This document shows, piece after piece, positions 9,354 to 18,442 of a stretch of 35,659 nucleotides of DNA (positions are counted from its first letter, which is position 1; each line of letters opens with the position of its first letter). A program made the translations under genes and the position numbers. This stretch comes from an uncultured Pelagibacteraceae bacterium (GTDB lineage: Bacteria > Pseudomonadota > Alphaproteobacteria > Pelagibacterales > Pelagibacteraceae), in assembly GCA_902598825.1 (NCBI GenBank), contig CACKDD010000009.1:1-35659 (forward strand). Reading direction: 5' to 3'. Under the pieces are notes generated by a model. That model worked only from the letters and a program-made list of their open reading frames with translations, searched no databases and was not told the DNA's origin.

Positions 9354-9740
9354 ATGCGTATATTGGGTATAGGTGTAGACATAATTCAAAATAAACGAAT
9401 TAAATCTTCAATTAAGAATAAATTATTTGTTTCAAGAACATTTGGTAATAAAGAGATTTATTTTTCAAAAAATACTTCTGATAAAACAAATTATTTTGCA
9501 AAAAGATTTGCTGCAAAAGAAGCATTAGCAAAATCAATAGGGACAGGTTTTAGGAATAATCTAAATTTTAAGGACATTCAAATTTTAAACGATAAAATTG
9601 GTAAGCCGTATTATCAAAAAACCAAAAAAATTGACAAAATTATAAATAAAAAATTTAAAGTTAAAACCTATGATTTGTTTCTTTCAATTTCAGACGAAAA
9701 GGATTATTCAATTGCATTTACAATTTTACAAACTAAATAA
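9354..9740 (+). CDS. acpS: Holo-[acyl-carrier-protein] synthase
   Basis: A 128-residue enzyme that attaches phosphopantetheine from CoA to apo-ACP, needed for fatty-acid synthesis. It has the two family motifs: ILGIGVDIIQNKRI with the metal-binding Asp9, and FAAKEALAKSIGTGFR with the catalytic Lys/Glu region near residue 60. It starts two bases after pdxJ and its stop shares a base with the lepB start. pdxJ-acpS-lepB-rnc is a standard alphaproteobacterial order. Confidence 0.95.
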   Translation: MRILGIGVDIIQNKRIKSSIKNKLFVSRTFGNKEIYFSKNTSDKTNYFAKRFAAKEALAKSIGTGFRNNLNFKDIQILNDKIGKPYYQKTKKIDKIINKKFKVKTYDLFLSISDEKDYSIAFTILQTK

Positions 9741-10474
9741 TGTTTAATAAAAAATTTTTTATAGAGAATACAAAAACACTGTTTTATGCTTTGATAATTG
9801 CAGTTATTATTAGATCTTTTTTAATCCAACCATTTTATATTCCATCATCATCTATGGAGCCTAATTTATTAGTAGGAGATAGAATTTTTGTTACAAAATA
9901 TACTTACGGTTATAGCAAACATTCATTTCCTTTTAGTCCTTCAATTTTTAAGGGAAGAATAATGTCAAATAATCCTAAAAGAGGTGATGTAGTTGTTTTT
10001 AAAACACCTGCTGATAATAGAACTGATTATATCAAAAGATTAGTTGGTTTGCCTGGTGATGTTATTAAATTTCAGGATGCTAATCTGTATTTAAATAATA
10101 GTGAAATAATTAAATCAAAAATATCAAAAAAAAACAGGACTTTTTGTGGTCGAAAAGAAATAGATGTTACTTTTTTTGAGGAAATTTTACCGAATGGTAA
10201 AAAATACAATACAGTTTACCTTAAAAACTTTACACTTCAGAACACAGATACATTCAAAGTCCCTGAAAATCATTATTTTTTCTTAGGTGATAATAGGGAT
10301 TGTTCTAAAGATAGTAGGTTTTTAAGTAGTGTAGGTTATGTGCATCAAGATAATTTAGTGGGAAAAGCAAGATTTATTTTTTTTTCATCTGATAGATCTA
10401 TTGGAAGTATATTTTCTTTTTGGAAATGGAACAAATCTTTAAGATTTGATAGATTTTTTACTAAGATAAATTAA
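9740..10474 (+). CDS. lepB: Signal peptidase I
   Basis: A 244-residue inner-membrane protease that removes signal peptides from exported proteins. One membrane segment lies at about residues 13-30. The catalytic Ser is Ser38 in YIPSSSMEPNLLVGD and the general-base Lys is Lys99 in DYIKRLVGLPGD. The conserved YFFLGDNRDCSKDSR box is present near residue 180. It overlaps acpS and rnc by one base on each side (TAATG twice), pointing to coupled translation. Confidence 0.96.
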   Translation: MFNKKFFIENTKTLFYALIIAVIIRSFLIQPFYIPSSSMEPNLLVGDRIFVTKYTYGYSKHSFPFSPSIFKGRIMSNNPKRGDVVVFKTPADNRTDYIKRLVGLPGDVIKFQDANLYLNNSEIIKSKISKKNRTFCGRKEIDVTFFEEILPNGKKYNTVYLKNFTLQNTDTFKVPENHYFFLGDNRDCSKDSRFLSSVGYVHQDNLVGKARFIFFSSDRSIGSIFSFWKWNKSLRFDRFFTKIN

Positions 10475-11136
10475 TGAAAATTAATTATTCAGCTTTAGAA
10501 AAAAAGATTAAATGTAATTTTAAGAATAAAGATTTATTAATTAGATCTCTTACACATAAAAGTTTTAATAAAGAAAATAATTATGAAAAATTAGAGTTTT
10601 TAGGAGATAGAGTATTAGGTCTTATAATTGCAAAAAAACTATTAGAAATTTATCCTAATGAGAAAGAAGGTATTTTAGATAAAAAATTTGCCTCATTAGT
10701 GAACAAAAAGACTTGTTTAGAAATTGCAAAAAAAATAGATTTACACAAATATATTTTAACATTTAATGTTAAAAATAGAAAAAATTTGATTGAGGATAAA
10801 GTGCTTGCAGATTGTTGTGAAGCCCTTTTAGGATCTATTTATCTAGATAAAGGATTTATTATAGTTGAAAAAATTGTACTAAACTTATGGTCTACTAATA
10901 TAAAAGATAGTGTTGTTACTCAAATTGATGCTAAGACTAAATTACAAGAATTTTCTTTAAAACGATATAAAAGATTACCAACATATAAACTTATTTCAAA
11001 CTCAGGTCCAAGACATATGCCAATTTTTAAAGTAGCTGTAAAGTTACAGGATACAAAATTCTATACTGCTCAAGGAAAATCAAAAAAAGATGCTGAACAA
11101 AATGCTGCTATATTATGTTTACAAAATATTAAATAG
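10474..11136 (+). CDS. rnc: Ribonuclease III
   Basis: A 220-residue double-strand-specific endoribonuclease that processes rRNA precursors and structured mRNAs. The signature YEKLEFLGDRVLGL (residues 37-50) supplies Glu41 and Asp45. A second acidic pair lies in VLADCCEALLGSIYLDKG. The C-terminal third is a double-stranded RNA-binding domain ending in GKSKKDAEQNAAILCL. It overlaps lepB by one base. In related bacteria era normally follows; here recO follows after two bases. Confidence 0.96.
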   Translation: MKINYSALEKKIKCNFKNKDLLIRSLTHKSFNKENNYEKLEFLGDRVLGLIIAKKLLEIYPNEKEGILDKKFASLVNKKTCLEIAKKIDLHKYILTFNVKNRKNLIEDKVLADCCEALLGSIYLDKGFIIVEKIVLNLWSTNIKDSVVTQIDAKTKLQEFSLKRYKRLPTYKLISNSGPRHMPIFKVAVKLQDTKFYTAQGKSKKDAEQNAAILCLQNIK

Positions 11137-11138
11137 TT

Positions 11139-11819
11139 ATGATTTGGGACGATAAAGGATATCTATTATCAAAAAATAAATATAGTGAAAATTCAATTAT
11201 ATCAGAAGTTTTCACTAAAGATCACGGTAAAGTTTCAGGTATTATTTTTGGTGGAACTTCAAAAAAAATTAAAAACTATCTACAAATTGGAAATAAAATT
11301 CACGTTAATTTCAATTCAAAAAGTGATAATAAACTTGGTTATTTTAAAGCTGAAATACAACAGGCTTTATCACCATTATATTTTGATAATCAAAAGAAAT
11401 TATCTTGTATAACATCCGCTATGAATTTAATTAAACTTTTAACAGCTGAAAATCAAAAAAATAGAAATATATATGAATTAATAAAAGATTTTTATTTATT
11501 ACTTGATAAAGATAATTGGATCAAAAGATATATTTTTTGGGAATTAGAATTATTTAAAATTCTTGGATATGATTTAGAATTAAAAAATTTAGTTGATAAA
11601 GAAGTTGTTGGAGACAAACTTCAATACATTTCTAAATCAAATACTAATAGAAAGATAATTCCTAATTTTTTAATTGAAAAAAATGAAGAGCCTGTTGACC
11701 TAATCAATCTTAAAAAAGGATTATTTTTAGTTGGTGACTATTTGGAAAAAACCATACTCAGACCCAACAATCTTTCTCAACCAATTAGTAGATTGAATTT
11801 TATAAACAGTCTTAAATAA
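11139..11819 (+). CDS. recO: DNA repair protein RecO
   Basis: A 226-residue recombination mediator that helps load RecA at gaps with RecR. The N-terminal OB fold is recognisable (DKGYLLSKNKYSENSIISEVFTKDHGKVSG), followed by the helical region with WELELFKILGYDLEL. The cysteine zinc motif of some RecO proteins is absent. Sequence is diverged and Lys/Asn-rich, as expected from low GC. The stop (TAA 11817-11819) directly abuts the hemB stop on the other strand, leaving no room for a terminator between the convergent genes. Confidence 0.88.
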   Translation: MIWDDKGYLLSKNKYSENSIISEVFTKDHGKVSGIIFGGTSKKIKNYLQIGNKIHVNFNSKSDNKLGYFKAEIQQALSPLYFDNQKKLSCITSAMNLIKLLTAENQKNRNIYELIKDFYLLLDKDNWIKRYIFWELELFKILGYDLELKNLVDKEVVGDKLQYISKSNTNRKIIPNFLIEKNEEPVDLINLKKGLFLVGDYLEKTILRPNNLSQPISRLNFINSLK

Positions 11820-12809
11820 TTATTTTAAGATTGTATCTAATCTGTCAGCGTAGTAGCTTACAATTGCATTAGCACCGGCCCTTTTAAACGCAATTAAACT
11901 TTCTATTACTATATCATTGTTAGTTAAACCTTTTTTAATACCATTTTCTAAAAGACTGTACTCCCCTGAAACTTGATAAGCCATAACTGGTATTTTAAAA
12001 TTTTCTTTAACTAATTTGATTATGTCAAGGTAAGGTAGGCCAGGTTTAACCATTACCATGTCAGCTCCTTCTTGGATATCTAAAGCTACTTCTCTAAGAG
12101 CTTCATTACTATTTCTGAAATCCATTTGATAATTTTTTTTACTACTCTTAAGTAGACCCTTAGATCCTACTGCATCACGAAAAGGTCCATAAAAACTTGA
12201 TGCATATTTTACTGCATAAGATAAAATTTGTGTCATCTTAAATCCATTTTTGTCTAATGCTTTTCTAATTTCACCAATTCTACCATCCATCATATCTGAT
12301 GGTGCAAGAACATCACATCCCATCTGAGATTGTAGTAAAGATTGATCTACCAAAATTTTAATTGTTTCATCATTAAGAACATAATCTTTTTTTAATAATC
12401 CATCATGTCCATGAGAAGTATATGGATCTAAAGCAACATCACACATTATTCCGATTTGATTCTTATATCTTTTTTTTATTATTTTTAATGCTCTACAAAC
12501 TAAATTATCTTCGTTTAATGCTTCGGTGCCAATAAAATTTTTCTTTTTTTTTCCGGTATAAGGAAATAACGCTATCATTGGAAGACCTTTTTTTATTGCT
12601 TTGTCTACGACAAAATTAATCTTATCCAATGTATATCGATAAACTCCAGGCATTGATTTAATCTCTTGTTTTTTATTTTTCCCATCAATCAAAAATATTG
12701 GTAATATAAAATCATTAGGGGTTAAATTATTTTCTTCGATTAGTCTTCTAGACCAATCACTTTTTCGACTTCGTCTAAGTCTTAATCCTGGATATTTACC
12801 TGTAATCAT
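11820..12809 (-). CDS. hemB: Delta-aminolevulinic acid dehydratase (porphobilinogen synthase)
   Basis: A 329-residue octameric enzyme that condenses two 5-aminolevulinate molecules into porphobilinogen for heme. Schiff-base Lys255 lies in MVMVKPGLPYLD and the second active-site Lys201 in SYAVKYASSFYGPFRDA. The metal region reads DVALDPYTSHGHDG (residues 124-137), with Asp/Ala where zinc enzymes have three Cys, so this belongs to the Mg/K-dependent type. It is transcribed alone, divergent from the oxygenase-like gene at 12882. Heme made here is needed by the heme A synthase at 25708. Confidence 0.96.
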   Translation of the reverse strand: MITGKYPGLRLRRSRKSDWSRRLIEENNLTPNDFILPIFLIDGKNKKQEIKSMPGVYRYTLDKINFVVDKAIKKGLPMIALFPYTGKKKKNFIGTEALNEDNLVCRALKIIKKRYKNQIGIMCDVALDPYTSHGHDGLLKKDYVLNDETIKILVDQSLLQSQMGCDVLAPSDMMDGRIGEIRKALDKNGFKMTQILSYAVKYASSFYGPFRDAVGSKGLLKSSKKNYQMDFRNSNEALREVALDIQEGADMVMVKPGLPYLDIIKLVKENFKIPVMAYQVSGEYSLLENGIKKGLTNNDIVIESLIAFKRAGANAIVSYYADRLDTILK

Positions 12810-12881
12810 TTTTAAATATATTTATAATATGCGACAAATGTTATATACAAATATAACTTAAAAAAGATATTAAACAATCTT

Positions 12882-13472
12882 ATGGAACTAAATTTTAATG
12901 ATTTTCAAAGACAGGATGTCAAATTTGACATTAATGAACTTCAGAAAGCTTATAAAGAGATACTTAAAATAAAAAGTTTTAGTGGAGTAGAGGGTGTTTC
13001 AAATTTTGGGGCAATATCTTTAACCCAAATACCTGGAGACCCTGACTCAATTAAAGGAAATAAAGCCAGGGGGGTTTTTTGGACTAAGCCTGACAAAAGT
13101 GGAAAGGAAGTTGTAAGGGATCAAAAAATTGATGAAGCTGCTTATTCAGAATTTATTGATGAATACAAAGATACATATTTTAAAGAAGTTTTTGAAACTT
13201 TATCATCTAAGTATAAATTGGGTAGGGTAAGAATTTTATTAAAAGAACCTCGATCTACTCTAAGTTGGCACAGAGATCCTGAACCAAGATTACACATTCC
13301 TATAATTACTAATCCTGGAGCTATTATGGTTGTAGATCATGTTGCAAAACATATGCCAGCAGATGGATCTGTTTGGATTACAAATAATACAAAATATCAT
13401 AATGCTTTTAATGGTGGTGAAGAAAATAGAATCCACCTAGTTGCATGTGTGTTAGATTATAAATTTAATTAA
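12882..13472 (+). CDS. Putative 2-oxoglutarate/Fe(II) oxygenase, aspartyl/asparaginyl hydroxylase-like
   Basis: A 196-residue cytosolic protein of unknown substrate. The C-terminal half carries LSWHRDPEPRLHIPIITNPG, then DHVAKHMPADGSVWITNNTKYHNAFNGGEENRIHLVA. The HxD followed by a distal His (YHNAFN), and an Arg in RIHL that would bind 2-oxoglutarate, match the aspartyl/asparaginyl beta-hydroxylase double-stranded beta-helix pattern. The N-terminal 90 residues show no motif I recognise. It precedes rpiB by one base and may be cotranscribed with it. The fold is a fair inference from spacing of the facial triad; the biological target is not known and could be a protein side chain or a small molecule. 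Confidence 0.65.
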   Translation: MELNFNDFQRQDVKFDINELQKAYKEILKIKSFSGVEGVSNFGAISLTQIPGDPDSIKGNKARGVFWTKPDKSGKEVVRDQKIDEAAYSEFIDEYKDTYFKEVFETLSSKYKLGRVRILLKEPRSTLSWHRDPEPRLHIPIITNPGAIMVVDHVAKHMPADGSVWITNNTKYHNAFNGGEENRIHLVACVLDYKFN

Positions 13473-13473
13473 A

Positions 13474-13899
13474 TTGAAAAAGATATTTATTTCATCAGAT
13501 CATGCAGGATTTAATTTAAAAGAGCAAATTAAGAAAAAATTTTCAAAAAAATTTCTATTCCAAGATATGGGGACAGATAATTCTAAAACATCAGTTAATT
13601 ATCCAGATTATGCACATAAACTTTCCAAAAAGGTATCCAATAATAGCAAAAATATAGGTATTTTGGTTTGTGGTTCTGGTATGGGGATGTCAATGGCGGC
13701 CAATAAACACAAAAAAATAAGAGCAGCAGTGTGTTATTCGGTAAAAAACGCAAAATTATCTAGATTGCATAACAATGCAAATATTATTACATTAGGATCA
13801 AGATTAACAAAAAAAAATATAGCCTTTAAATGTATAGAAGTTTTTGTTAGTACTAAATTTGAAGGTGGCAGACATAAAAAAAGAGTAAAAAAAATATAA
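13474..13899 (+). CDS. rpiB: Ribose-5-phosphate isomerase B
   Basis: A 141-residue enzyme interconverting ribose 5-phosphate and ribulose 5-phosphate. The motifs are [14 protein letters not shown] at the N-terminus (phosphate-binding His/Asp), the catalytic Cys66 in [17 protein letters not shown], and [12 protein letters not shown]. It begins with TTG at 13474, one base after the previous stop; there is no ATG before the conserved first strand, so a TTG start seems forced. Ribulose 5-phosphate is also a riboflavin precursor used by RibB downstream. The rpiB-glyA-nrdR-rib order is a common alphaproteobacterial arrangement. Confidence 0.93.
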   Translation: MKKIFISSDHAGFNLKEQIKKKFSKKFLFQDMGTDNSKTSVNYPDYAHKLSKKVSNNSKNIGILVCGSGMGMSMAANKHKKIRAAVCYSVKNAKLSRLHNNANIITLGSRLTKKNIAFKCIEVFVSTKFEGGRHKKRVKKI

Positions 13900-13904
13900 A
13901 TAAT

Positions 13905-15218
13905 ATGTCAAGTGAAACTAAATATTTGAATTCTGAGTATAAAGATTTTTTTGAAAGAAGTCTTTCTGATGCTGATCCTGATTTGTTTAAAGCTATTAAT
14001 GATGAATTAGTAAGACAACAAAATCATATTGAACTTATTGCATCAGAAAATATTGTTTCTCAAGCAGTGCTTGAGGCTCAAGGCTCTGTTCTTACAAATA
14101 AATATGCTGAAGGTTATCCAGGAAAAAGATATTACAATGGTTGTGAACATGTTGATGTTGCAGAACAATTAGCTTTAGAAAGAATAAAAAAACTATTTAA
14201 TTGTAAGTATGCTAACGTTCAACCTCACTCAGGTGCTCAAGCAAATGGAGCTGTATTTCTAGCATTACTAAAACCCAACGATACATTTATGGGTATGAGC
14301 TTAAATTCAGGTGGTCACATAACTCATGGTTTAAAAATTTCTATGTCTGGAAAATGGTTTAATGCAATAAATTATGATGTTGATAAAAAATCTGAATTAA
14401 TCGATTATGATAATGTTGAAAAATTAGCTTTAGAGCACAAACCAAAACTAATTATTGCTGGGGGTAGTGCCTATTCAAGAGTTATTGATTTCAAAAGATT
14501 TAGAGAAATTGCAGATAAAGTTGGAGCTTATTTCATGGTTGATATGGCACATTTTTCTGGACTAGTTGCAGGTAAAGGGTATCCAAATCCTTGTGATTAT
14601 GCACATGTTGTAACTTCAACCACACATAAAGTTTTTAGAAGCGCTAGGGGAGGAATAATTTTATCTAACGATGAAGAATTAGGAAAAAAATTTAATACAG
14701 CTGTTTTCCCTGGTTATCAAGGTGGACCATTAATGCATGTTATTGCTGCTAAAGCAGCTGGTTTTTTTGAGGCACTAAAGCCAGAGTTTCAGACATATAT
14801 TAAAAACGTTTTAGCTAATGCTAAAATTTTGGCTGAAACATTAAAAAATAATGGTTTTAAGATTTATTCAGGAGGAACCGATACTCATTTAATGTTAGTA
14901 GATTTAAGACCTTTTAATGTGAAAGGAAATTTAGCTTCTGAAAGCTTAAGTAGAGCAAACATAACTTGTAATAAAAATGGAATACCTTTTGATACAGAAA
15001 AACCGATGATTACTTCTGGTATTAGATTAGGCTCTCAAGCTGCTACAACAAGAGGTTTTGGTTTAAAAGAGTTTGAAATAGTAGGACAATTAATAACTAA
15101 AGTAATAAAAGGTCTATCTGATAATCCTGAGGATAATAGTAAGGTGGAAAATGAAGTTAGAAATGAAGTTGTAAATTTATGTTCTAATTTTCCAATTTAC
15201 AAAAATCTTAATAGATGA
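13905..15218 (+). CDS. glyA: Serine hydroxymethyltransferase
   Basis: A 437-residue PLP enzyme interconverting serine and glycine with transfer of a one-carbon unit to tetrahydrofolate. The PLP Lys242 is in [16 protein letters not shown]. Other anchors are IELIASEN (residues 42-49), [16 protein letters not shown] and [11 protein letters not shown]. Length is normal. The stop overlaps the nrdR start (ATGA). Together with sarcosine oxidase it links glycine and methylated amines to the folate pool. No riboswitch fits in the five-base gap upstream. Confidence 0.97.
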   Translation: MSSETKYLNSEYKDFFERSLSDADPDLFKAINDELVRQQNHIELIASENIVSQAVLEAQGSVLTNKYAEGYPGKRYYNGCEHVDVAEQLALERIKKLFNCKYANVQPHSGAQANGAVFLALLKPNDTFMGMSLNSGGHITHGLKISMSGKWFNAINYDVDKKSELIDYDNVEKLALEHKPKLIIAGGSAYSRVIDFKRFREIADKVGAYFMVDMAHFSGLVAGKGYPNPCDYAHVVTSTTHKVFRSARGGIILSNDEELGKKFNTAVFPGYQGGPLMHVIAAKAAGFFEALKPEFQTYIKNVLANAKILAETLKNNGFKIYSGGTDTHLMLVDLRPFNVKGNLASESLSRANITCNKNGIPFDTEKPMITSGIRLGSQAATTRGFGLKEFEIVGQLITKVIKGLSDNPEDNSKVENEVRNEVVNLCSNFPIYKNLNR

Positions 15219-15673
15219 TTTGCCCTTGTGAAAAAAAAGGTGAGACCTCAGTTGTAGACTCACGTCCAACAGAGGATGGAACAGCAATACGTAGAAGAAG
15301 GTTATGTGCTTGTGGTGAACGATTTACTACGTTCGAAAGAATTCAATATAGAGAATTAATGGTTGTCAAAAAAAATGGAAGAAAATCTGCTTTTGATAGA
15401 GATAAATTATCCAAATCAATCTATATAGCTTTAAAAAAAAGGCCTTTAGACACGGAAACAATTGAAAAATTCATAAGTAAAGTATCTAGATCCCTTGAGG
15501 AACTTGGACAAAATGAAATATCAACAACTACAATTGGAACAATGGTTATGGAAGGTTTAAAAGAACTTGATCCAGTTGCTTATGTTAGATTTGCTTCAGT
15601 TTATCGAAACTTTAGAGAAGAAAAGGATTTTGTACAATTTGTGGACAAAATAGATGTCTTCAAAAAAAGATAG
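15215..15673 (+). CDS. nrdR: Transcriptional repressor NrdR, with altered zinc-ribbon spacing
   Basis: A 152-residue ATP-cone regulator that represses ribonucleotide reductase genes. The N-terminus has the family signature [17 protein letters not shown] and [11 protein letters not shown], and the ATP-cone follows ([16 protein letters not shown]). The zinc ribbon is unusual: the pairs are Cys3-Pro-Cys5 and Cys31-Ala-Cys33 (CxC) rather than the usual CxxC. It overlaps glyA by four bases and ribD by 20. The location before ribD is standard in proteobacteria. I looked for no NrdR boxes because no nrd genes lie here. Confidence 0.93.
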   Translation: MICPCEKKGETSVVDSRPTEDGTAIRRRRLCACGERFTTFERIQYRELMVVKKNGRKSAFDRDKLSKSIYIALKKRPLDTETIEKFISKVSRSLEELGQNEISTTTIGTMVMEGLKELDPVAYVRFASVYRNFREEKDFVQFVDKIDVFKKR

Positions 15674-16760
15674 ATTTTCATCGCAAGATAAAAATTACAT
15701 GAAACTTGCTATTAATTTAGCAAGATCACGTAAAGGTTTAACAGGAGACAACCCATCTGTTGGCTGCTTGATTGTAAAAAATGATGAAATTATTTCCATT
15801 GGTCAGACAGGATACAATGGTAGACCACACGCCGAACATAGCGCAATAAAGAATTCATTTGAAAAATTAAAAGGTTCAAAAATGTATGTAACTCTTGAAC
15901 CTTGTAATCACTACGGAAAAACCCCACCTTGTACAAAAAATATAATTAAAAGTGGTATTAGTGAATTAATTTATTCAATGGAGGATATTGATAAAAGAGT
16001 AAAAGGAAAGAGTTTTAAGATTTTATCAAGTAAAAAGATTAAAGTTAAGAGAGGCCTTCTAAAAGAAGATGCAAAAGATCTTTATGACTCTTACATTAAA
16101 AATCGAACTAGTAAATTACCTTATGTTACAGCTAAAATTGCAGTTTCGAAAAATAAATTAATTTATAGTAAAGGAACTAAAAGAATAACTGATAAAAATT
16201 CAGATAAGATTACCCATTACCTACGATATAAGAATGACTCAATAATGATTTCAAGTAAAACCCTCAATATAGATAATCCAAGATTGACTTGCAGATTAAA
16301 GGGTTACAATAAATTTTCACCAAAAAGAATAATTCTAGACAAAAATTTAGATATCAAATTAACAAGCTATATTTTTCAATCAGCAAAAAAAGGTAATACA
16401 ATTCTTTTTCATCATTCATCTAATACCAAAAAGATTAAAGTTTTAAAAAAAAAAGGATTAACATTGATTAAAACAAAATTTAATAATAAAGGATTACTGG
16501 ACTTGAAGATAGTCTTAAAAAAGTTATTCACTCTAGGCACAAGAAATTTACTTGTTGAAGGTGGTGACAAAATATCAAAAAGTCTAATAAAAAATAGACT
16601 TATTGATACATTTTATTTATTTCAAAGCCCAAAAATCTTAAGAGCAAATAAAATAAATCAGAGTTTTACTTCATTTGGAATTTTAAATGGTAAATATAAA
16701 AAAGTATCAAAAGTTACATCTAAACTAGCCAAAGATAATATTACAATCTATAAAAGATAA
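15654..16760 (+). CDS. ribD: Bifunctional pyrimidine deaminase/reductase RibD
   Basis: A 368-residue bifunctional enzyme for the second and third steps of riboflavin synthesis. The N-terminal deaminase (about 15-150) has [10 protein letters not shown] (zinc His and catalytic Glu) and [18 protein letters not shown] (zinc Cys pair). The C-terminal reductase domain (about 150-368) has [12 protein letters not shown] near its start and [10 protein letters not shown] near its end. The start overlaps nrdR by 20 bases. It leads the ribD-ribE-ribB-ribH run. Confidence 0.95.
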   Translation: MSSKKDRFSSQDKNYMKLAINLARSRKGLTGDNPSVGCLIVKNDEIISIGQTGYNGRPHAEHSAIKNSFEKLKGSKMYVTLEPCNHYGKTPPCTKNIIKSGISELIYSMEDIDKRVKGKSFKILSSKKIKVKRGLLKEDAKDLYDSYIKNRTSKLPYVTAKIAVSKNKLIYSKGTKRITDKNSDKITHYLRYKNDSIMISSKTLNIDNPRLTCRLKGYNKFSPKRIILDKNLDIKLTSYIFQSAKKGNTILFHHSSNTKKIKVLKKKGLTLIKTKFNNKGLLDLKIVLKKLFTLGTRNLLVEGGDKISKSLIKNRLIDTFYLFQSPKILRANKINQSFTSFGILNGKYKKVSKVTSKLAKDNITIYKR

Positions 16761-16761
16761 A

Positions 16762-17355
16762 ATGTTTAACGGAATTATATTTAATAAGGGTTTCATTAAG
16801 AAAATATCTAAAAGATCAAAAGGTATTAATATTTTTGTGAAATCAGACCTCAAATTGAATTCTAAAGATATTGGAGTTTCTGTTGCATGTGATGGGGTTT
16901 GTTTAACATTAATAAAAATCCAAAATAAAATAATGGAATTTTATCTCTCTAATGAAACTGTTAAAAGATCAAAATTTAAGTATCTAAAGATCAATGATGT
17001 AATAAATTTGGAACTACCTCTTAAGTATGGTCAAAAAATTTCAGGTCACATATGTCAGGGACATGTTGACACAACTGGTAAAACTTTAAGTGTTAAAAAA
17101 GTTGATAAATCCTATATTTTTGACTTTGAAATTAGTTCAAAAGAAAGAAAAAATATTATTGAAAAAGCTTCAATATGTATAAACGGTATTTCATTAACCA
17201 TTTCCAAAAAAACAAAAAAAGGTTTTCAAATTTGGGTAATTCCTCATACTTTTAAATTGACCAATTTATCAAAGGTTAAAAAAGGCAATCTTGTAAATAT
17301 AGAAATAGATATTCTTTCAAAATACGTTAAGAATTTTTTTAATGCTAAAAAATAA
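16762..17355 (+). CDS. ribE: Riboflavin synthase alpha chain
   Basis: A 197-residue enzyme that dismutates two lumazines to riboflavin. It shows the expected two-fold repeat: the first lumazine-binding half starts MFNGIIFNKG with VACDGVCLTLIK, and the second contains KISGHICQGHVDTTGK and ASICINGISLTIS. Length matches the family. It starts one base after ribD and overlaps ribB by 14 bases. Confidence 0.94.
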   Translation: MFNGIIFNKGFIKKISKRSKGINIFVKSDLKLNSKDIGVSVACDGVCLTLIKIQNKIMEFYLSNETVKRSKFKYLKINDVINLELPLKYGQKISGHICQGHVDTTGKTLSVKKVDKSYIFDFEISSKERKNIIEKASICINGISLTISKKTKKGFQIWVIPHTFKLTNLSKVKKGNLVNIEIDILSKYVKNFFNAKK

Positions 17356-18442
17356 TTATTCATCAATAGAAACAATTATTAAAATTGCCAAAAAGGGCGG
17401 GATGTTCATTTTAGTTGATGATGAAAAAAGAGAAAATGAAGGTGATCTAGTAATTTCAACTAGTGATACAAATGCAAAAAATATTAATTTTATGGCTAAA
17501 TATGGAAGAGGATTAATTTGTCTAGCATTGGATAGTTTGCAAGCAAAGAGATTAAATTTATCACTTATGTCCCCGATTAATCAATCTAGAAACAAAACTG
17601 CCTTTACAATATCTATTGAAGCAAAAAAAGGAATTACAACAGGTATTTCAGCAAAAGATCGAGCTAGAACTATAAGGATTGCATCTAAAAAAAATGTAAA
17701 TAAGAAAGATATTGTGTCACCAGGTCATGTTTTTCCAATTATTGCAAAAGATGGAGGAGTACTTGTTAGAGCAGGGCACACAGAGGCCTCTGTAGATATT
17801 TCTAAATTAGCAAAAAAAAATAATTCTGCAGTCATCTGTGAGATAATGAATGAAGATGGCACAATGGCCAAAGGTCAAGATCTATTTAACTTTGCCAGTA
17901 AACACAAATTAAAGATTGGAAAAATTGAAGATTTAATTTCTTATCGTTTAAAAAAAGAAAAATTAATTAAACTCAAAAAATCTTCTGATATTAAAGTTCA
18001 AAATCAAAATTATAAGATTAAGATTTATGAAAATTTGCTTGATGGCTCTGAACATTTTGCCTTGGTAAAAGGAAATATCAAAAAAGGTACTATTCCTAGA
18101 GTAAGAGTTATTTCTTCTAACGTAGTACATAACTATTTAATTAATCAAGAATTGCCTAATTCATTTAATAAGACTCTAAATTATTTTAAAAAATTTAATA
18201 ATTGTATCTTGGTTTTTATCAAAGACACAAATCTTAAGTCTGTCACTCAAACACTTAAAGATTATAAGAATAAAGATTTTTATAAAAAAGGTAATGACAA
18301 ATTAATAAGAAATTATGGGATTGGAGCTCAAATAATTAAAGATTTAAAAATTAAAAAAATGATATTAATCACAAAATCATTAAAAAAGGTTATTGGTTTA
18401 GAGGGTTATGATATAAAGATAACTAAACAAGAGTTAATTTGA
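17342..18442 (+). CDS. ribB: 3,4-dihydroxy-2-butanone 4-phosphate synthase fused to a degenerate GTP cyclohydrolase II domain
   Basis: A 366-residue protein. The N-terminal domain (1-205) is a good RibB: FILVDDEKRENEGDLV, YGRGLICLAL, GHVFPIIAKDGGVLVRAGHTEASVD and ICEIMNEDG. The C-terminal 160 residues align with RibA at the end (NYGIGAQIIKDLKIKKMILIT, then IGLEGYDIKI) but lack the three-cysteine zinc motif and the surrounding catalytic residues, so GTP cyclohydrolase activity is unlikely. This resembles the RibBX type described in Proteobacteria. A working GTP cyclohydrolase must be encoded elsewhere. It overlaps ribE by 14 bases and ribH by one. Confidence 0.9.
   Translation: MLKNNYSSIETIIKIAKKGGMFILVDDEKRENEGDLVISTSDTNAKNINFMAKYGRGLICLALDSLQAKRLNLSLMSPINQSRNKTAFTISIEAKKGITTGISAKDRARTIRIASKKNVNKKDIVSPGHVFPIIAKDGGVLVRAGHTEASVDISKLAKKNNSAVICEIMNEDGTMAKGQDLFNFASKHKLKIGKIEDLISYRLKKEKLIKLKKSSDIKVQNQNYKIKIYENLLDGSEHFALVKGNIKKGTIPRVRVISSNVVHNYLINQELPNSFNKTLNYFKKFNNCILVFIKDTNLKSVTQTLKDYKNKDFYKKGNDKLIRNYGIGAQIIKDLKIKKMILITKSLKKVIGLEGYDIKITKQELI

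Noticed and set aside
13905..15218. Glycine riboswitch before glyA
   Set aside because: Only five bases separate rpiB and glyA, and no aptamer-like sequence is visible in the end of rpiB.
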